Shown here in pieces: positions 1 to 10,497 of a stretch of 64,000 bases of DNA. The stretch is from assembly GCF_047675955.1 (NCBI RefSeq), contig NC_132918.1, forward strand, positions 87,807,139 through 87,871,138. The letters are read 5' to 3'. The number at the start of each line of letters is the position of its first letter. Position 1 is the first letter of the stretch. Below the pieces are notes generated by a model. The model was not told the DNA's origin. It searched no databases and saw nothing but the letters and a program-made list of their open reading frames with translations. The DNA comes from Chlorocebus sabaeus (taxonomy: Eukaryota > Chordata > Mammalia > Primates > Cercopithecidae). Position numbers and translations under genes: made by a program.

Positions 1-324
1 GCAAGCTAATGACCTCACCACTTTGAGCACCCAGCTGTTGCTGTCTGAAACCTGACTTTCACTATGAACAGACTCACAGCTGCAATACTCTGCCTACCTA
101 ATAATGCATGGCTCTTATCTGCTTCATACATCCCTTTTGCTAACCAACTTCACGAGGCAGGCTCCTCTGTTTTTCTGGTTATTTCTCCCCAAACCAGTTA
201 TCTCTCTGCAAAAGAAAAGGAAGAGGCAAGTACATCTTGAGAAGGAGAAGAGTTTGGGTTGCAGTGCAAGTGCTATTGGAAGTCTGCCTGTCTGTTCATT
301 TTGCCACTTAAAGTGTTGTTCATG
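1..324. other. no recognised feature
   Basis: Mixed-composition sequence with no repeat or exon I can name. A frame on the minus strand stays open from 645 down to 124, but its upstream part lies in the MER5-like and MLT1-like remnants that follow, so I do not treat it as a gene. Confidence 0.4.
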
Positions 325-465
325 ACCCAGAAGCAAAGGCATCATCTGCTTGCTAGAATGAAGAATCTCAGCCTGCATTTGGGACCTAATGAACCAGAAT
401 CTGTGTTTTAACAGAAGACCCAGTGGATCTATAGGCATGTTAAAGTTCTGGAAGCGCTGGAAAGG
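325..465 (+). mobile_element. MER5A-like hAT remnant
   Basis: The stretch follows the MER5A (hAT-Charlie non-autonomous DNA transposon) pattern: a CATCATCTG...TTGCTAGAA start, then AACCAGAATCTGTGTTTTAACA, then a CATGTTAAAGTTCTGGAAGCGCTGG end resembling the usual ATGCACGCTAAAGTTTGAGAACCACTG terminus. It is diverged and its 5' end is missing. This is the same family as the better copy at 1651-1824. Confidence 0.55.
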
Positions 466-589
466 AACATAAATCACAGGGAGTTTCCATTTATTCAATT
501 TAAGGACTGACCTGTGGGTATGAGATGGCCAAGCTAATAAGGACAAAACCATGTCTAAAAGGCTGTGTGGTCTGAAGGAAATAGCCGAC

Positions 590-1083
590 ACCCAGTGATC
601 CTCACCTCCTGATACCCATAACTCTTGTGTAGCCCCCTCGAACACTGAATGAGGGCTGGCCTGTGTGGCAAATCCAATAGGTAAACATGATAGTATGACA
701 CTTCGGAAGCTAGGTCATAAAGACACTGCAACCTTTTCTTGCCTTGATTCCTTGGATCACATGCTTGGGTAGAAGCCAGTCACTATGTTGCAGCACTTCA
801 AAGGAACCTTGTGGAGAGGCCCACAAGGGGATGAGCCGAGGCCTCCCAACACCAGCACCAACTTGCCAGCCATGTGAGTCCGGTGGAAACTCTAGCCCCA
901 GTCAAATTTTAGATGACTGCAGCCCTGCAACCTCGTAAGAGACCACAAACCAGAACTACTCAACTACACCACTCCTAGATGCCTGACTCCAAGAAACTGT
1001 GAGACCACAAATGCTTACTGTTGTTTTAAGCCACTCAGTTTTGGAGTAATTGATTACTCAGCAGCAGAAAACCAGTACAGGAA
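590..1083 (+). mobile_element. MLT1-like solo LTR
   Basis: The order of blocks matches the MLT1 (ERVL-MaLR) LTR consensus: GATCC.CACCTCCTGATA near the start, GAGGGCTGGCCTGTGTGGC, TGTGGAGAGGCCCACA, the AGATGACTGCAGCCC box, CCAAGAAACTGTGAGA, then the TTGTTTTAAGCCACTCAGTTTTGG end and a terminal CCAGTACAG. No internal retroviral sequence adjoins it, so it is a solo or fragmentary LTR. The subfamily was not determined. Confidence 0.7.
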
Positions 1084-1650
1084 CAGAAAGATGGATCTGA
1101 GGCTGGGTTTTCTCAACTAGTAGCAATTTTCCAGTCACATCACCTTCTTAGTATCTCAGATGACTCATCTGTGAAAGGAGCCATGGCAGTTCGTCAAATC
1201 TTCAACACTTTTGGATGTAAGATGCACCGTTACTTTACAAATCACTAGAATAGCAAAAAATATTCATATTTAGACAATCAATTCTAAGATGCATACTATT
1301 ATTAGGGATGTACAATTGTGAGAAAGGGGAGCATCTTAAAAAAAAAATCAATGAAATACAATTATTTTACTTGTTCTGCCTACCACACAGAGATGGTGTA
1401 AGGATCAATGGAATAACAGATGAAAAGACACCTGGAAGGAACTTGATGGGCAGCATCCTGAAGCACCACAGCTTGAGAAGGGGAAATGACATTACAGTTA
1501 TCCAAACTAGCTAATTAAACTGGCTCTGCTGGGCTTTGCCAACTCACTTTTAATGCTATTGCCTCAGGCTCCTATCACAATTTATACTCAAAATGACTGC
1601 TACAAAGCCCAGCTGAGAGGAAAAAAATAGTCAAGGAAAACCATCTACAG
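1084..1650. other. no recognised feature
   Basis: AT-rich non-coding sequence with an A-run at about 1339-1348. Nothing in it supports a gene or a dated repeat. Confidence 0.4.
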
Positions 1651-1824
1651 CAGTGTTCCTTAAACCTGTTTGAGCATAAGAAATCACTTGGTGCCTTTGT
1701 TAAATATACACCCAGGCCCCTTGCCTAGAGACTTTGATTCAGTAAATCTGCAGCTGGCATTGGAATCTGTATTTTAACAAGGGCCCTAGGCAGTTCTTAC
1801 GAACATACAAGTTTTAAAACACTG
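1651..1824 (+). mobile_element. MER5A (hAT-Charlie) element, near complete
   Basis: Both ends are present: CAGTGTTCCTTAAAC at the left and GTTTTAAAACACTG at the right form imperfect terminal inverted repeats. The interior shows the family pattern GGCCCC...GATTCAGTAAATCTG...GGAATCTGTATTTTAACAAG. The 8 bases before (ATCTACAG) and after (ATCTAAAC) are a decayed candidate target-site duplication, 8 bp being the hAT length. At 174 bp it is close to the full MER5A length. It is a non-autonomous element and encodes nothing. Confidence 0.85.
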
Positions 1825-2100
1825 ATCTAAACAAGATAATATTGACACACTTACTGATATTTTTTCTTGGATCAAATTGTAATAGAAAATCACAAACCTA
1901 GATTGCCTTAGTTACGTCCCCTCCCCATATAAAAATGTTTTCAACTAAGTGAAAGATTTTACTGAAGGCCAATGCAAAAAAACTTGTCTTACCAAGTAAA
2001 GTTTATCATCAGCTGGAAAACTTAAGTGATGGCAAATTATACTATTCAATGTTTATAATATTCACAAATCTGCATAATAAAGATATGAAAGCGTATGTCT

Positions 2101-2408
2101 GGTCAGGTGCGGTGGGTCACGCCTGTAATCCCAGCACTTTGGGAGGCCGAGGCAGGCAGATCACGAGGTCAAGAGATTGAGACCGGCCTGGGCAACATGG
2201 TGAAACCCTGTCTCTACTAAAAATACAAAAATTAGCTGGACGTGGTGGCGTGCACCTGTAGTCTCAGCTACTCGGGAGGCTGAGGCAGGAGAATCAATTG
2301 GACCTAGGAGGCAGAGGTTGCAGTAAGCCGAGAGATCGAGCCACTGCACTCCAGTCTGGGGAAAAGAATGAAACTCCATCTGGAAAAGAAAAAGAAAAAA
2401 AAAAAAGA
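2101..2408 (+). mobile_element. Alu (AluS-like), sense
   Basis: Full dimeric Alu: a GGTCAGGTGCGGTGGGTCACG start, CCCAGCACTTTGGGAGG, a middle A-rich linker, a right arm beginning TTAGCTGGACGTGG, and CCACTGCACTCCAGTCTGG, ending in an A-rich tail interrupted by G. The left arm has CACGAGGTCAAGAG, so an AluS-type source is likely. Confidence 0.95.
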
Positions 2409-3431
2409 GTACCTCTACTGACAGACCTGTCTCTTTTAAATCCATCAATAAAAGTTGCTAGGCAACCATTTTTTCCTTTTTTGCATAGACTGCCAGGAAT
2501 CTTTTATCTAAAATTTATGCGCTCAAACAATAGCTGTCTACCTATGTCAAATAAAACATGTCCTGCTACATAAACCTTCCTGTGAGACTTTAGCTTTGCC
2601 CTGTATTTTAATGGACACATTACAGTAAAATCTTTTTTCTTTAGACTTTTTTTTTAGAAGAAAGCAGAAAACAAATTTTAAAATCAATAATGTTACGTAA
2701 TTTTTGTTGTTGTTTCTAATCACATTCAGACTAAACAACTGTACCACAATTTCTAGCAATTCTTCTTCCAGTTGCTTGGGTTGTCTCCCCTCATGGCAAT
2801 CCCTTGGCCTGCTTTTAAAACACAAAACAAATGCTAACCCTATCTTGGCAAGGAAAGTCAATGACTCATTCAAGCCAAAGAGTTAAGAGACTAAACAAAA
2901 AATAATTTTAGAGCAGCTCCTCAAAAGGCTCTTCTTTTTTTCCTCCGACGTACAACATAATTTTCTGACAATCTGACGCAACTATGGCAGCACCTTCAAG
3001 CCATTAAAAATCTTTTTTCTGCAAAAACGAAACAAAAACAAAAAACTTCCACTTCGTTTTTAAACATCACACTTGTGTGCCTTCAGTTTCGCAACAGAAA
3101 TTCATCCTTGACCTAAACTTCTAAATATTTCACAAACAATAATTAAGTCACTAGAACCCTGCTGTGAAAAGGGCATTTTCTGACAGATGGGCAACGAAGT
3201 CAGAGCACAAAAATAGACTCTATGCTTTTCCAGCCTTACAGAGCAAGGAGACACGGGGCAAGGGTTTCCATATCAACCCGCAGATCAACCCTAGAGCTCT
3301 GGGGGTACGTAGTGTCTCAAAAGCACACGACTGAGTTGTCAATACTTTAGATCGTGTGGTAGTGTTACTCACTGTTGTTCCAATGAAGTTTCTCAATCTC
3401 TATGATTCTTCTCATACCAGCCTGGCTGCCC
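2409..3431. other. no recognised feature
   Basis: About 1 kb of AT-rich single-copy-looking sequence. Short open frames on both strands here have no recognisable domain and no coding-like context. Confidence 0.4.
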
Positions 3432-3718
3432 AGGCTAACTTCACCTTCTTCTTCTAGGGAAAGATCTTTTCCTCTGTTGAGTCCTGCAGACTTCCCTCTC
3501 TTTCCATCAAGGCTAATCCCATCCTTATCTGTATTCCCATGACACTCAACATGGCATCACAAATGGTTGTCTCATATGTCTGTCTCTGCTACTGAACCAA
3601 GCAGCTTGAGGTCAATGATCTCAGTTCATTCATCTTTGAATTGCAGGATCAATCACACTGCAGGCACATGGCACATGGCAGGTACTCGGCCAATTGGTGT
3701 GAATGAATGAATCGAGTT
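3432..3718 (+). mobile_element. LINE-2 3' end remnant
   Basis: The stretch follows the L2 3' region: a pyrimidine-rich part, then CTGTATTCCCATGACACTC, then a CATGGCACATGGCAGGTACTCGG end followed by GTGAATGAATGAATC, the usual L2 GAATGAATGAA terminus. It is strongly diverged. Confidence 0.6.
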
Positions 3719-3766
3719 CAGTGACACTGAGGTCCCTCAGATTCTCTGACTCAAATCCAGTTATGA

Positions 3767-3942
3767 GGCCGGGCATGGTGGCTCACGCCTGTAGTCCCAG
3801 CTACTCGGGAGGCTGATGCAGGAGAATCACTTGAACCCAGGAGGTGGAAGTTGCAGTGAGCCGAGATTGTGCCATTGTACTCCAGCCCAGACAACAAAGC
3901 GAGACTCCATCTCAAAAAACAAAACAAACAAACAAAACAAAA
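3767..3942 (+). mobile_element. Internally deleted short Alu
   Basis: The element starts as a normal Alu left end (GGCCGGGCATGGTGGCTCACGCCTGTAGTCCCAGCTACTCGG) but passes directly from the left-arm start into the right arm, losing about 110-130 bp between two CCTGTARTCCCAGC boxes. It ends in an A-rich CAAA-type tail. A perfect 15-bp target-site duplication, CAAATCCAGTTATGA, flanks it at 3752-3766 and 3943-3957, so the whole insertion is preserved at both ends. Confidence 0.95.
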
Positions 3943-3957
3943 CAAATCCAGTTATGA

Positions 3958-4367
3958 TGCAAATAAGGACATGAAGACGGAGGAAGTAATTTTCCCCAAA
4001 GGTATATCCAAAAAAAAAAAGACAAAAATCCAGATTTTCTCATCTCCATTCCACTGCTTTTCCATCATGCCTCCTCTTTGCACATGCTGTTTTCTCCTGT
4101 GGGGCCACTACTTTTTGTGTCTTCTGCCACTACTTTTCTGACCTTCCCAAGCTTTCTCCCAAGTCCTTCACATCTCAGCCAAGGAACAAAAACAAGGAAG
4201 CCAAACACAACAAGGAAGTGCCAGTTGTTCTACTGTGAGAGCAAGACAAATTGGGAACAACAATACAATGCTGGCAGAATTTCTTTCCGGGATAGACTGA
4301 AATGTTCCTTGGATTGTGCAGACAATTGCTTTCTATCAGAGGTACAGATGTTTGAGAGGACTCTTCA
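3958..4367. other. no recognised feature
   Basis: Non-repeat sequence between two Alus, with an A-run at about 4010-4020. No supported gene. Confidence 0.4.
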
Positions 4368-4669
4368 TTTTTTTTTTTTTTTTTTTTTTTGAGACAGAGT
4401 CTTGCTCTGACGCCAGGCTGGAGTGCAGTGGCGCAATCTCAGCTCACTGCAACATCCACCTCCCAGGTTCAAGCGATTCTCCTGCCTCAGCCTCCTGAGT
4501 AGCTGGGACTACAGGCGCACGCCACCATGCCCAGCTAATTTTTGTATTTTTAGTAGAGACAGGGTTTCACCATGTTGGCCAGGATGGTCTCAATCTCTTG
4601 ACCTCATGATCAGCTTGCACTGGCCTCCCAAAGTGCTGGGATGACAGGCGTGAGCCACTGCGCCCAGCC
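4368..4669 (-). mobile_element. Alu (AluS-like), antisense
   Basis: Complete antisense Alu with a 24-base oligo-T head, GAGACAGAGTCTTGCTCTG, the CCAGGCTGGAGTGCAGTGG box, GCTAATTTTTGTATTTTTAGTAGAGACAGGG and a GAGCCACTGCGCCCAGCC end. Confidence 0.95.
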
Positions 4670-5305
4670 AATTATTCACATTTTATTTGCCCATGGATCT
4701 TTGGAAAGTGTCTTTAAAAAAAAAAAAAAAGTCTTAAAAACATACAACCACATTTGCAAATTTTATTCCACTTAATCCAGAAAAATGCTAGGCTCTGATT
4801 CCCAAGTCACTTACAGATTCCAGGAAAAAAATGATAACAATTTGATCTAATTTCTTAAAACATTTTAACTGTCTGTTGGTCTAAAACTGTTAAGACATTA
4901 AGAATCATAATCATTTTCAATCTTAACTCTGGAATTAAACTAAAAAAATTAGATGAATCACTTCTACTATTGTCTCTGTTCTACCTCTGTTTAAATATAA
5001 CAAAACTCTGCCAACTTACAGATTTACTAGCCTTGATCCTAGAACTCATGGAGAAAAACCTGACCTCCTTTGGAAGATCAAGAAGAAGAAAGGATTGGAG
5101 GAAAAAAAGCCTTCCCTCAGACAAAAAGCTTTTGATTACAGGATGCCACTATTTTCAGAATGTTCTTAGCACATTCCCAGTAAAGCACCATTATAGCCTC
5201 CCTCTCCGGAGTTGAAAAAAAAGTCCCACCACTCCTAAGCTGGGTGTCTCTGAGGTGTTGGAGTGAGGCAATAGTGAGGTCAGAGAATATGGTTATATGC
5301 TCTGG
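4670..5305. other. no recognised feature
   Basis: AT-rich sequence with an A-run at about 4715-4730. No gene or dated repeat recognised. Confidence 0.4.
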
Positions 5306-5425
5306 TTTGTTTCTGAGTGGATGGAACTGGGTTATATATCAAGAGCTCTAATTATAGACATAGCTCTATCCCTACCTGGACCTCAGCTTCCTTTAATATT
5401 AAATAAAGGGCATTCCTTGAAGGTA
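5306..5425 (+). mobile_element. possible MIR fragment
   Basis: GAGCTCTAATTATAGACATAGCTCTATCC, then CTGGACCTCAGCTTCCTTTAAT and AATAAAGGGCATTCCTTGAAGG follow the order of the MIR core and 3' part, but the match is weak. Confidence 0.4.
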
Positions 5426-5614
5426 GCATTCGGTGACTCCCTAACACAGAGATAATCTCAGAGCATGTTTCTGAAAAAGCAGAAAATGGATCAAATGTCT
5501 TTAGGGAGTTTACTCTATTTTACTTCTGCTACAGAAACCCAAGGGTGCCTGGCACCCACCCCAAGCCATTGCTTCACACAGAACTCTAACACACAAAAGC
5601 AACCTGGGTGCTTG

Positions 5615-6008
5615 TTATGGGCTAAGTTGTAGACTTACAAATTCTTATGTTGAAGCCCTAACCCCCAGTAACCTCAGAATGTTACTGTATTTGGAAATAC
5701 AGCCTTTAAAGAAGTGATTAAATTAAAATGAGGCTGTTAGAGTGAGTCCTAATTCAATCTGACTGGTAGCCTTATAAGAAGAGATATCTGGATGCACAAG
5801 GGTGCACATACACAGAAGAAGGCCATGTGAGGACACAGCAAGCAGGCAGCCGTCTGCAAGCCAAGGAGAGGGGCCTCAGGAGAAACCACACTTACTGACA
5901 CGTTGAACTTAGACTTCCAGCCTCCAGAACTGTGACAAAACAAATTTCTGCTGTTTAAACTACACTGTCTGTGGTATTTTGTTATGGCAGACTTAGCAAG
6001 CTAATACA
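5615..6008 (+). mobile_element. MLT1-like LTR, nearly complete
   Basis: Starts TGTTATGGGCTAAGTTG and runs through TATGTTGAAGCCCTAACCCCC, TTGGAAATACAGCCTTTAAAG, TTATAAGAAGAGATATC, GGCCATGTGAGGACACAGC, CAGCCTCCAGAACTGTGA and AAATTTCTGCTGTTTAAAC, ending TTATGGCAGACTTAGCAAGCTAATACAA. This block order is that of an ERVL-MaLR type LTR. At about 394 bp it looks like a full solo LTR. The exact subfamily was not determined. Confidence 0.85.
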
Positions 6009-6054
6009 ATACAATCAGCCTGCCTAGGTTTCTCCTTTCTCTAAAGAAAAGACT

Positions 6055-6135
6055 TTCATCTTAATGCTGGTAACTAATTTTCCCAAGGTCACCCAGTTAC
6101 TTAAGCATCAGAAGAGGTACTCGAACACGGCTCAT
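6055..6135 (-). mobile_element. possible MIR fragment, antisense
   Basis: TTTTCCCAAGGTCACCCAGTTACTTAAGCATCAGAAGAGGTACTCGAACACGG mirrors the antisense MIR core (CCAAGGTCACACAGCTAGTAAGTGGCAGAGCTGGGATTCGAAC). Confidence 0.5.
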
Positions 6136-6829
6136 GGGAAGAAACAGGTACCCTCAGACATCTGTACTTTTTTCTTTTTAAAAAATGCAGATGGTACAAC
6201 AAAACACCAAAACACTTGGCATAGACATCCAAAGACCATACCCAGGGTACGGTCATAATGCTTGAAGAACCCATTTTAAATTAGGATTATGACACTGAAG
6301 AACTAAAAAAATACATGTTAAAATATGCCCTGTTTGAGCCCAGAACTATGTCAGCATCTGCTGACCACAGTAAGTATTAGCAGTTCTTCTTTCCCCCTAG
6401 AAAGCCAACACATTTCCTCCTGAGAGAGCTCTCCATTGCTACTTATTCTCCTCTGAGTGGCTTTCTTTCCCAAAAGGGCCTTCTGAAGGCTGTAAACACG
6501 GAGAGACATTCCCACATAAACACGCCTATTGTTAAGAGTATTACCGTACATCAGTGTCAACATTAGCACTGGAACATGTCTCCTTCTCGGCTCCTGGTCA
6601 CACTCAAGGCCTGAACAGGCAATCCTCCATTCCTGTCCGACCTGGGCTCCCCACCAAGCACAAGACGCAGCTCAAGGGGAGAACAAGCTGCAGACTGTAA
6701 CAGTTCATCATTCCAAGGCATGCCCCTCAGCAGAGAGGCATTAAGATGAGCTCCTGGGAGAGAACCCAATGGAGGATTCCTGTAGCAAACCTTGATTGTC
6801 AGACCTGAATCAAGGAAAGGGCTCTCGCC
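6136..6829. other. no recognised feature
   Basis: Mixed-composition sequence without a recognisable repeat or gene. Short open frames on both strands overlap each other and show no domain. Confidence 0.4.
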
Positions 6830-7022
6830 CACTGGTTTCCAAATGACATTCCCTGGATGAGTCTGGCCTTTCTGCATCTGAATCATCTCAAAAGGTTTTG
6901 CAAAAAAAATATAGATTCCAAAATGCCATTCTAGGACATTCCACGTCATGAGTCTGGGGCTTTGGATTCTGTATTTTTAAATGATCCCCAGGTGACTGTC
7001 TAATCTGAGAAACACACAAAAC
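6830..7022. mobile_element. possible MER5-type remnant
   Basis: CCACTGGTTTCCAAATG at the left, GAGTCTGGGGCTTTGGATTCTGTATTTTTAAATG in the middle and CCCCAGGTGACTGTCTAATCTGAGAAAC at the right resemble MER5A/MER5B blocks and their near-palindromic ends. Divergence prevents assigning orientation. Confidence 0.5.
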
Positions 7023-7142
7023 TGCCACACATTTTTTAGTTGAAAGAAAACAAAACAACTGAGAAGAAGCCAATGCCAACAAATCACAGTTCTTACCAAG
7101 TCAGTATCAGAAACATCAGAAACCCGGAAGTACCGCCCATCT

Positions 7143-8030
7143 ACTTCTATATTAGTTTTCTATTATTACATGACAGAACACCCCCAAACTTAGGGATTTC
7201 TAACAACAAACACTTCTTATCTTTTCGTTTCTGTAAGCTGAGAATCCAGGAGCAGCAGAGCTACATGCCTGCACAGGCACAGGCTCTCTCAGGAAGCTGC
7301 AGCGACATCACTCATGGCTGGAGCTACAGCCATCTGAAGGCTTGATTGGGGCTGAAAATCTATTTCCAAGTCATTGACCAGAGGCCTCAGTTCTTCACTG
7401 GCTGCTGGCAGAAGGCCTTGGTTCTTTAACACGTGGGCATCTATATGAGACATCTTAAGTGTGCTCATGATAGCAGCTATTTCCCCTACAGGAAGTGATC
7501 CAAGAGAGGGCAAGGAGGAAACCACAGTGCCTTTATTTATTTATTTATTTATTTATTTTGAGACGGAGTCTCGCTCTGTCGCCCAGGCTGGAGTGCAGTG
7601 GCCGGATCTCAGCTCACTGCAAGCTCCGCCTCCTGGATTCACGCCATTCTCCTGCCTCAGCCTCCCTAGTAGCTGGGACTACAGGTGCCCACCACATGCC
7701 CGGCTCGTTCTTTTTTGTATTTTTTTAGTAGAGACGGGGTTTCACCTTGTTAGCCAGGATGGTCTCGATCTCCTGACCTCGTGATCCGCCCGTCTCGGCC
7801 TCCCAAAGTGCTAGGATTACAGGCTTGTGCCACCGCGCCCGGCCACCACAGTGCCTTTAATGACTAGTCTATACAGTTGCACACTATTGCTTCCACTTTT
7901 GTCCATGCATGAAAAGCACGTCACTAGGTCCAACCCACCTTCAAGAGAAAACTGGGCTCCATCTTTTGAAGTGAATATCAAATAATTTGTGGACATATTT
8001 TAAACCAGCATACTTTCCAATGTTTCTGTC
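7143..8030 (-). mobile_element. MLT1-like LTR, antisense, split by an AluY
   Basis: Read on the plus strand it begins TAGTTTTCTATTATTACATGAC with CCCCCAAACTTAGGGATTTCTAACAACAAACACTTCTTATC. This is the reverse complement of the MLT1 3' end (AATAAATGTTTGTTGTTTTAAGCC). CATCTGAAGGCTTGATTGGGG, CAGAGGCCTCAGTTC and CACGTGGGCATCTATATGAGACA follow in the expected antisense order. After the Alu, CACGTCACTAGGTCCAACCCACCTTCAAGAG continues the LTR. The Alu at 7536-7844 sits inside it. Confidence 0.7.
7536..7844 (-). mobile_element. AluY of Old World monkey type, antisense
   Basis: Full-length antisense AluY. The right arm reads AGTGGCCGGATCTCAGCTC, that is GATCCGGCC on the element strand instead of the GATCGCGCC usual in human AluY. 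The left end reads GCTTGTGCCACCGCGCCCGGCC, i.e. CACAAGCC on the element strand. I associate both changes with the subfamilies expanded in cercopithecid monkeys. A perfect 15-bp duplication, ACCACAGTGCCTTTA, flanks it at 7521-7535 and 7845-7859. Its tail has become a TTTA repeat (plus-strand reading, 7532-7558). Confidence 0.95.
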
Positions 8031-8125
8031 ACGCCAAGAATGAAGTAGAAATTAGAGATACAAAAATACATACACGATTTTGACTCTGCCCTCATGGAAT
8101 CTTGGAGCAGGGATAGAAGGGACAA
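8031..8125 (-). mobile_element. possible LINE-2 3' end, antisense
   Basis: GAGATACAAAAATACATACACG...TCTGCCCTCATGGAATCTTGGAGC resembles the antisense L2 motif GATACAGCAGTGAACAAAAC...CCCTGCCCTCATGGAGCTTAC. Short and diverged. Confidence 0.4.
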
Positions 8126-8214
8126 CGGAAGTATCCACTGTATTATCTTCCTTTTTGGAAGTCAAACTGGTGAATGCCCATTTAGGTCAGGAACAGAGGC
8201 ACATCGTGTACTGA

Positions 8215-8455
8215 ATTAGAAGTCAAAAAAGCCTGGGTTTGAGACCCTGGTTTCCCACTTTTAGCTATGTACATCACTTAGCCACTAAGTTACGACCTTT
8301 TTCTTTTACAAAAGGAAAATTACTTATGACTTCGTGGTGGTGAGGGGGGAGCGGGAGGCCCGGGTTTTGTGAGGGCTAAAGAAGATAAAGTACATGGCTG
8401 TGCTGGAAAGCCAGCTGAGTGCTGTAAATATTAACAATTACAATTACTAGCATGC
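8215..8455 (+). mobile_element. MIR element
   Basis: GAAGTCAAAAAAGCCTGGGTTTGAGACCCTGG, then GCTATGTACATCACTTAGCC, then GGAAAATTACTTATGAC, GGGCTAAAGAAGATAAAGTACATG and GCCAGCTGAGTGCTGTAAATATTA follow the tRNA-derived MIR consensus from the core region to the 3' end. A G-rich stretch at 8335-8365 interrupts it. Confidence 0.55.
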
Positions 8456-9668
8456 TTATTATAAGCAAAAATACATACATATCAGAAGGTGAAGAGGTCA
8501 ACACACACAGGTCACCTTAATTCCTTTTGCATGTACCCACTCTGGATTTGTACACCTTCTTCTTGGAGCAAAACAGCCTTCTGCTTCTCTCTGGGGCCCT
8601 CATCTCCCTGCTCCAAACTATGTTTTCCTTCTGCTAAACCTGTCCTACCTGTGGTGTTCCTGGCAATTAGAACTGGATGGGCCCTGTACAATGTACTTAA
8701 ACAAGTGCCCAATGCGACTTCATCAAGCAACTCATCTTGAAGACTTACAGTTAACTGCTCCCTAAATGTTTAAATGTTCATTTATGTTGAAGGTGACAGT
8801 AAGAAGGAACAGCACATAAATATAGAAGTTTCTGGAAATGTGTTGTATTTGCAGATATGTCTACACATAGATTTATGGTGTGTGTGTGTATCTATTACTT
8901 ACCTAAGTCTAGATCTAGATACATGTAAAAACAAACTACCAAGAGAGAATTCTACCGTCATCAGAATGGGAGCTTTCCCAGAGCCCCAGAGGAAGGAATT
9001 TGATTCAGAGTATAGCCGCTAAAGAAAATGTCAATCTATATGTCAATCTATACGGAAAACAACCTTCTAACCACCTAGGAATATAGATGTATTTGAGAAA
9101 GTTCATTCTCAATTCTTTTTCAAATCCCTTTCTCATCTTTTCCCAGTATGTTCAGACTCTTAAAAGAGATCCAACAAATTCCGTTTTAGGGAAACTCACC
9201 GTGGAGAAGCATGTAACATTAAACCAACCCCCGGCCACTGCAGGTAAAAAATAAAAAGCATCTCTATGCAGAGATAAGAAAGGAGGTTGGAAAACAATAT
9301 TCGAAATTCCTCCAACCATTGGGGGGTAGAAGACATACTTCAATAAAAATGTTTCAAAAAGATAGGTCTTTAGCGAATAAGCCAAAAATCTAAAGATCAT
9401 TACAAGAATAAGTCTAACGTCCCCCTGCAGATATAAAAGATGATCATGAGAGGGAACACAAAAACTCGAGGCGTTCAAGTTTCAGAAAGCGCCTGCGGTG
9501 TTCCCCTTTCTGCAGGAAAGGGCGAATAACTGAAATTAGAAACATACACATTACACATTTTCAAAGTCACCCAAAGGGACCAGTATTTTGTTCAAAATGA
9601 AAAAGAAAATCAAAGCTCCTTTACTGAATTCAACCACCATAACTTTGTGCTTGGGAGTATGCCAAAGA
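8456..9668. other. no recognised feature
   Basis: About 1.2 kb of AT-rich sequence. Open frames at 8489-8740 (+) and 9152-9478 (-) have no recognisable domains or signals and are within chance length for this composition. Confidence 0.4.
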
Positions 9669-9669
9669 C

Positions 9670-9706
9670 TTTTTTCTCTTTTTTCTTTTCTTTTCTTTTC
9701 TTTTCC
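9670..9706. repeat. (TTTTC)n simple repeat
   Basis: Five perfect TTTTC units at 9681-9705, preceded by an impure T/C tract. Confidence 0.9.
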
Positions 9707-10204
9707 TAGAACCTCCCTCTGAAGCTAAGTCGCGGTATCCAGAGTGCGTTATTCGGAGAGTTTCCAACTGAATTTCCAGCGCAATCCCTCCAAACCTAGA
9801 AAACCCAGAGACTGTTCACAAGAGCATGACTTGTTAGAAACAGGTGAGCAAGGCGCTATGGTAGAAAGTTTCTTGTGGTGGGAGGAGGTGACCAGCTGAA
9901 TCTCCCCAGATGACTTAATAAGAAAAAAACTGCTAAAACACAGTATTCGTATGGGCCTCTTAAGCTCCCTTGATCAGCAGAACAGTCAAATAACTCAGAG
10001 GCTTTGGCTAGGCAGCTGCTGAACAGATGAAGGCCGGGAAGATGAGGTTTTAGTTGCTTAAGACAACTTCTTGGAAACTTTTCCGACCTTAAAATTGTTA
10101 TATACAAATACTTCCCTGCAAGCACTGGGAGCTTCCAAGTTGTTCCTTTTAATGAACACCAAAGCTTATAGACAAGAGGCAGGTTGTAGAAAACATATTA
10201 TAGA
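9707..10204. other. no recognised feature
   Basis: Nothing recognised. A 89-residue open frame on the minus strand (9856-10125) has no identifiable domain. Confidence 0.4.
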
Positions 10205-10370
10205 AAGTAAAGTCAGCATACCATTTGTATAGTGGACAGAACACAGGTTTTAGATTTAAAGACCTAGAAGCGAATTCACGTGCTCTGTCACACAGTAGAC
10301 TGACTTAGATAACCAACCCTTTGGGGCCCCAGTTACCTGTATCTCTTAGAAAAGGAGGAGAGGGCAACAG
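10205..10370 (+). mobile_element. MIR element
   Basis: TATAGTGGACAGAACACAGGTTTTAGATTTAAAGACC, CACGTGCTCTGTCACACAGTAGACTGACTTAG and GGGCCCCAGTTACCTGTATCTC follow the MIR order (AGTGGTTAAGAGCACGGACT, GCCACTTACTAGCTGTGTGACC, CTCAGTTTCCTCATCTG). Old and diverged. Confidence 0.55.
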
Positions 10371-10497
10371 ATTATTCTGAAAACAAAGTAAGTATCTTCA
10401 TGAAAAGCACTTTGGATGAAGTAAGGGAACCACACAGTCAAGGAGACCAGCCTACAAACTTACACAGTGCAGGCTAGCTAGCAAAACAGAACACATG

